Below are positions 62,976-64,000 of a stretch of 64,000 bases of DNA, piece by piece. A model generated the notes under the pieces. That model saw only the letters and a program-made list of their open reading frames with translations. It was not told where the DNA came from and ran no database searches. Positions within the stretch are counted from its first letter, which is position 1; each line of letters begins with the position of its first letter. The stretch is from Marinobacter panjinensis (GTDB lineage Bacteria > Pseudomonadota > Gammaproteobacteria > Pseudomonadales > Oleiphilaceae). The translations under genes were made by a program, and so were the position numbers. The DNA lies in NCBI RefSeq assembly GCF_005298175.1, contig NZ_SZYH01000001.1, positions 3,224,001 through 3,288,000 on the forward strand, read 5' to 3'.

Positions 62976-64000
62976 ATAAGTATGACAGCCTCGAGAAGAA
63001 AACCGCCAACCATTCTGCGCTGACACCGCTGAGTCTGCTTCAGCGCTCGGCACAGGTCTTTCCGGAAAAATGTGCAGTCATTGACGATGACCGGTCATTG
63101 TCCTACCGGGAGCTCTACCAACGTTGCCGCCAGGTGGGTGATGGGCTTCGTCATCGCGGCATTAAACCTGGTGATACGGTTGCCATTCTGTGTCCCAACA
63201 GCCATGAAATGCTGGAGTCCCATTATTCCGTCCCGATGGCCGGCGCGGTGCTGAACTCGATCAATATCCGCCTTGATGCAGCAACGCTGTCGTTCATCCT
63301 GGCTCATGGTGAAGCCCGGGTGCTGTTCTATGACACCCAATGGGAGAGCGAGGTGAGGGCGGCCATAGCCGAGCTGGAGCTGCCACCTTTGCTGGTTGCG
63401 ATTGAGCGCAAGGCGGGCGTGAGCGACGGCCTGGCGGACCTGGACTACGAGAGTCTGTTGGCGGAGGGTGATCCGGAGGCTTCCTGGCAACGTCCGTCCG
63501 ACGAATGGAGCGCCATTTCTCTGAATTACACCTCCGGTACCACCGGTAATCCCAAAGGTGTTGTCTACCACCATCGGGGCGCCTACCTGGCGGCCATGAC
63601 CAACGCGATGGTGTTCAACATGACCGCCGAGACCGTCTACCTGTGGACCCTGCCGATGTTCCATTGCAACGGCTGGGCCTATACCTGGGCGATCACCGCC
63701 GTGGGCGGTACCCATGTCTGCCTGCGGGAGGTGGACACCAAGGTAATCTACCAACGGATTGAAGACCACGGTGTGACCCACATGTGTGGCGCGCCAATTG
63801 TGATGAACCTGCTGCTGCAGGACCTGGGGCGTGAGGGCCTGACCCTTTCCCGGCCTGCCCACTTTGCCCTGGGTGGTGCGGCGCCCCCCAGCAGCGTTAT
63901 CCGTAAGGCAGAGGAAATCGGCTTCCAGATTACCCACCTGTATGGACTGACAGAAACATTTGGACCATCGACGCTGTGTGTGCCCCAGCCGGAATGGCAG
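62972..64000 (+). CDS. Acyl-CoA synthetase, LvaE-like (partial)
   Basis: The first 343 residues are in the window; the rest is beyond the right edge. Start overlaps the DUF6285 stop (ATGA). [19 protein letters not shown] and WTLPMFHCNGWAYTWAI mark the AlkK-like subgroup, and HLYGLTETFGPSTLC follows. It is similar to the ligase at 46079-47707. In the Lva pathway the ligase activates levulinate or a 4-hydroxy acid to its CoA ester. Confidence 0.9.
   Translation, partial: MNKYDSLEKKTANHSALTPLSLLQRSAQVFPEKCAVIDDDRSLSYRELYQRCRQVGDGLRHRGIKPGDTVAILCPNSHEMLESHYSVPMAGAVLNSINIRLDAATLSFILAHGEARVLFYDTQWESEVRAAIAELELPPLLVAIERKAGVSDGLADLDYESLLAEGDPEASWQRPSDEWSAISLNYTSGTTGNPKGVVYHHRGAYLAAMTNAMVFNMTAETVYLWTLPMFHCNGWAYTWAITAVGGTHVCLREVDTKVIYQRIEDHGVTHMCGAPIVMNLLLQDLGREGLTLSRPAHFALGGAAPPSSVIRKAEEIGFQITHLYGLTETFGPSTLCVPQPEWQ

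Overview
This window looks like chromosome from a marine gammaproteobacterium, most probably Marinobacter or a close relative. That is an inference from gene content (a liu leucine-degradation operon with a MerR-type LiuR, many acyl-CoA enzymes, a CheV, an MscS channel, DUF2235 and DUF2959 genes) and from the GC-rich coding bias; no rRNA is present to fix the taxonomy.

Layout. 0-9 kb: a truncated retinol/phytoene-type FAD oxidoreductase with a TetR regulator and a clear palindromic operator, a small exported protein, an MscS channel, then an AraC regulator divergent from a three-gene operon (KstD-like flavoprotein, FMN 2-hydroxy-acid dehydrogenase, ThDP-dependent 2-keto-acid enzyme). 9-24 kb: housekeeping and accessory single genes (DUF2235 hydrolase, NAD malic enzyme, TauD-like dioxygenase, methyltransferase, a divergent PRPP synthetase, ion channel, desaturase, a GGDEF/EAL protein), an IS scar, a Glu/Leu-type dehydrogenase and a serine protease.

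24-35 kb is the accessory region. Between 25.8 and 34.7 kb lie at least five recognisable attC-like recombination sites, mostly preceding small minus-strand genes of unknown function (DUF998, membrane proteins, a PD-(D/E)XK-like protein, a 324-residue unknown). No integron integrase is present, so this fits a cluster of attC sites lacking an integrase (CALIN). Interspersed are a LysR/VOC/MDR oxidoreductase group, a broken tRNA-Gly(CCC), and a PEP-CTERM protein built from near-identical 147-bp repeats. The cassette array ends at a 260-bp patch of repeated TTCGTATAA-type inverted motifs.

35-45 kb: the liu operon (liuR-liuA-liuB-liuC-liuD-liuE, an AhpD-like protein, an acyl-CoA ligase), which converts leucine-derived isovaleryl-CoA to acetoacetate and acetyl-CoA. 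It has a palindromic LiuR-type operator in front, a 27-bp inverted repeat between liuA and liuB, and a terminator at its end. 45-51 kb: a PilZ protein and a beta-oxidation cluster (acyl-CoA ligase, 3-hydroxyacyl-CoA dehydrogenase, acyl-CoA dehydrogenase, thiolase). 51-58 kb: an AraC regulator, CheV, an LldR-like regulator divergent from a D-lactate dehydrogenase with a clear operator between them, and a second MscS channel. 58-64 kb: an operon in the order SDR, ACAD11-type acyl-CoA dehydrogenase, aminoglycoside-phosphotransferase-like kinase, DUF6285 protein, acyl-CoA ligase. This is the gene set of the levulinate/4-hydroxy-acid pathway (LvaD, C, A, B, E) and runs off the right edge.
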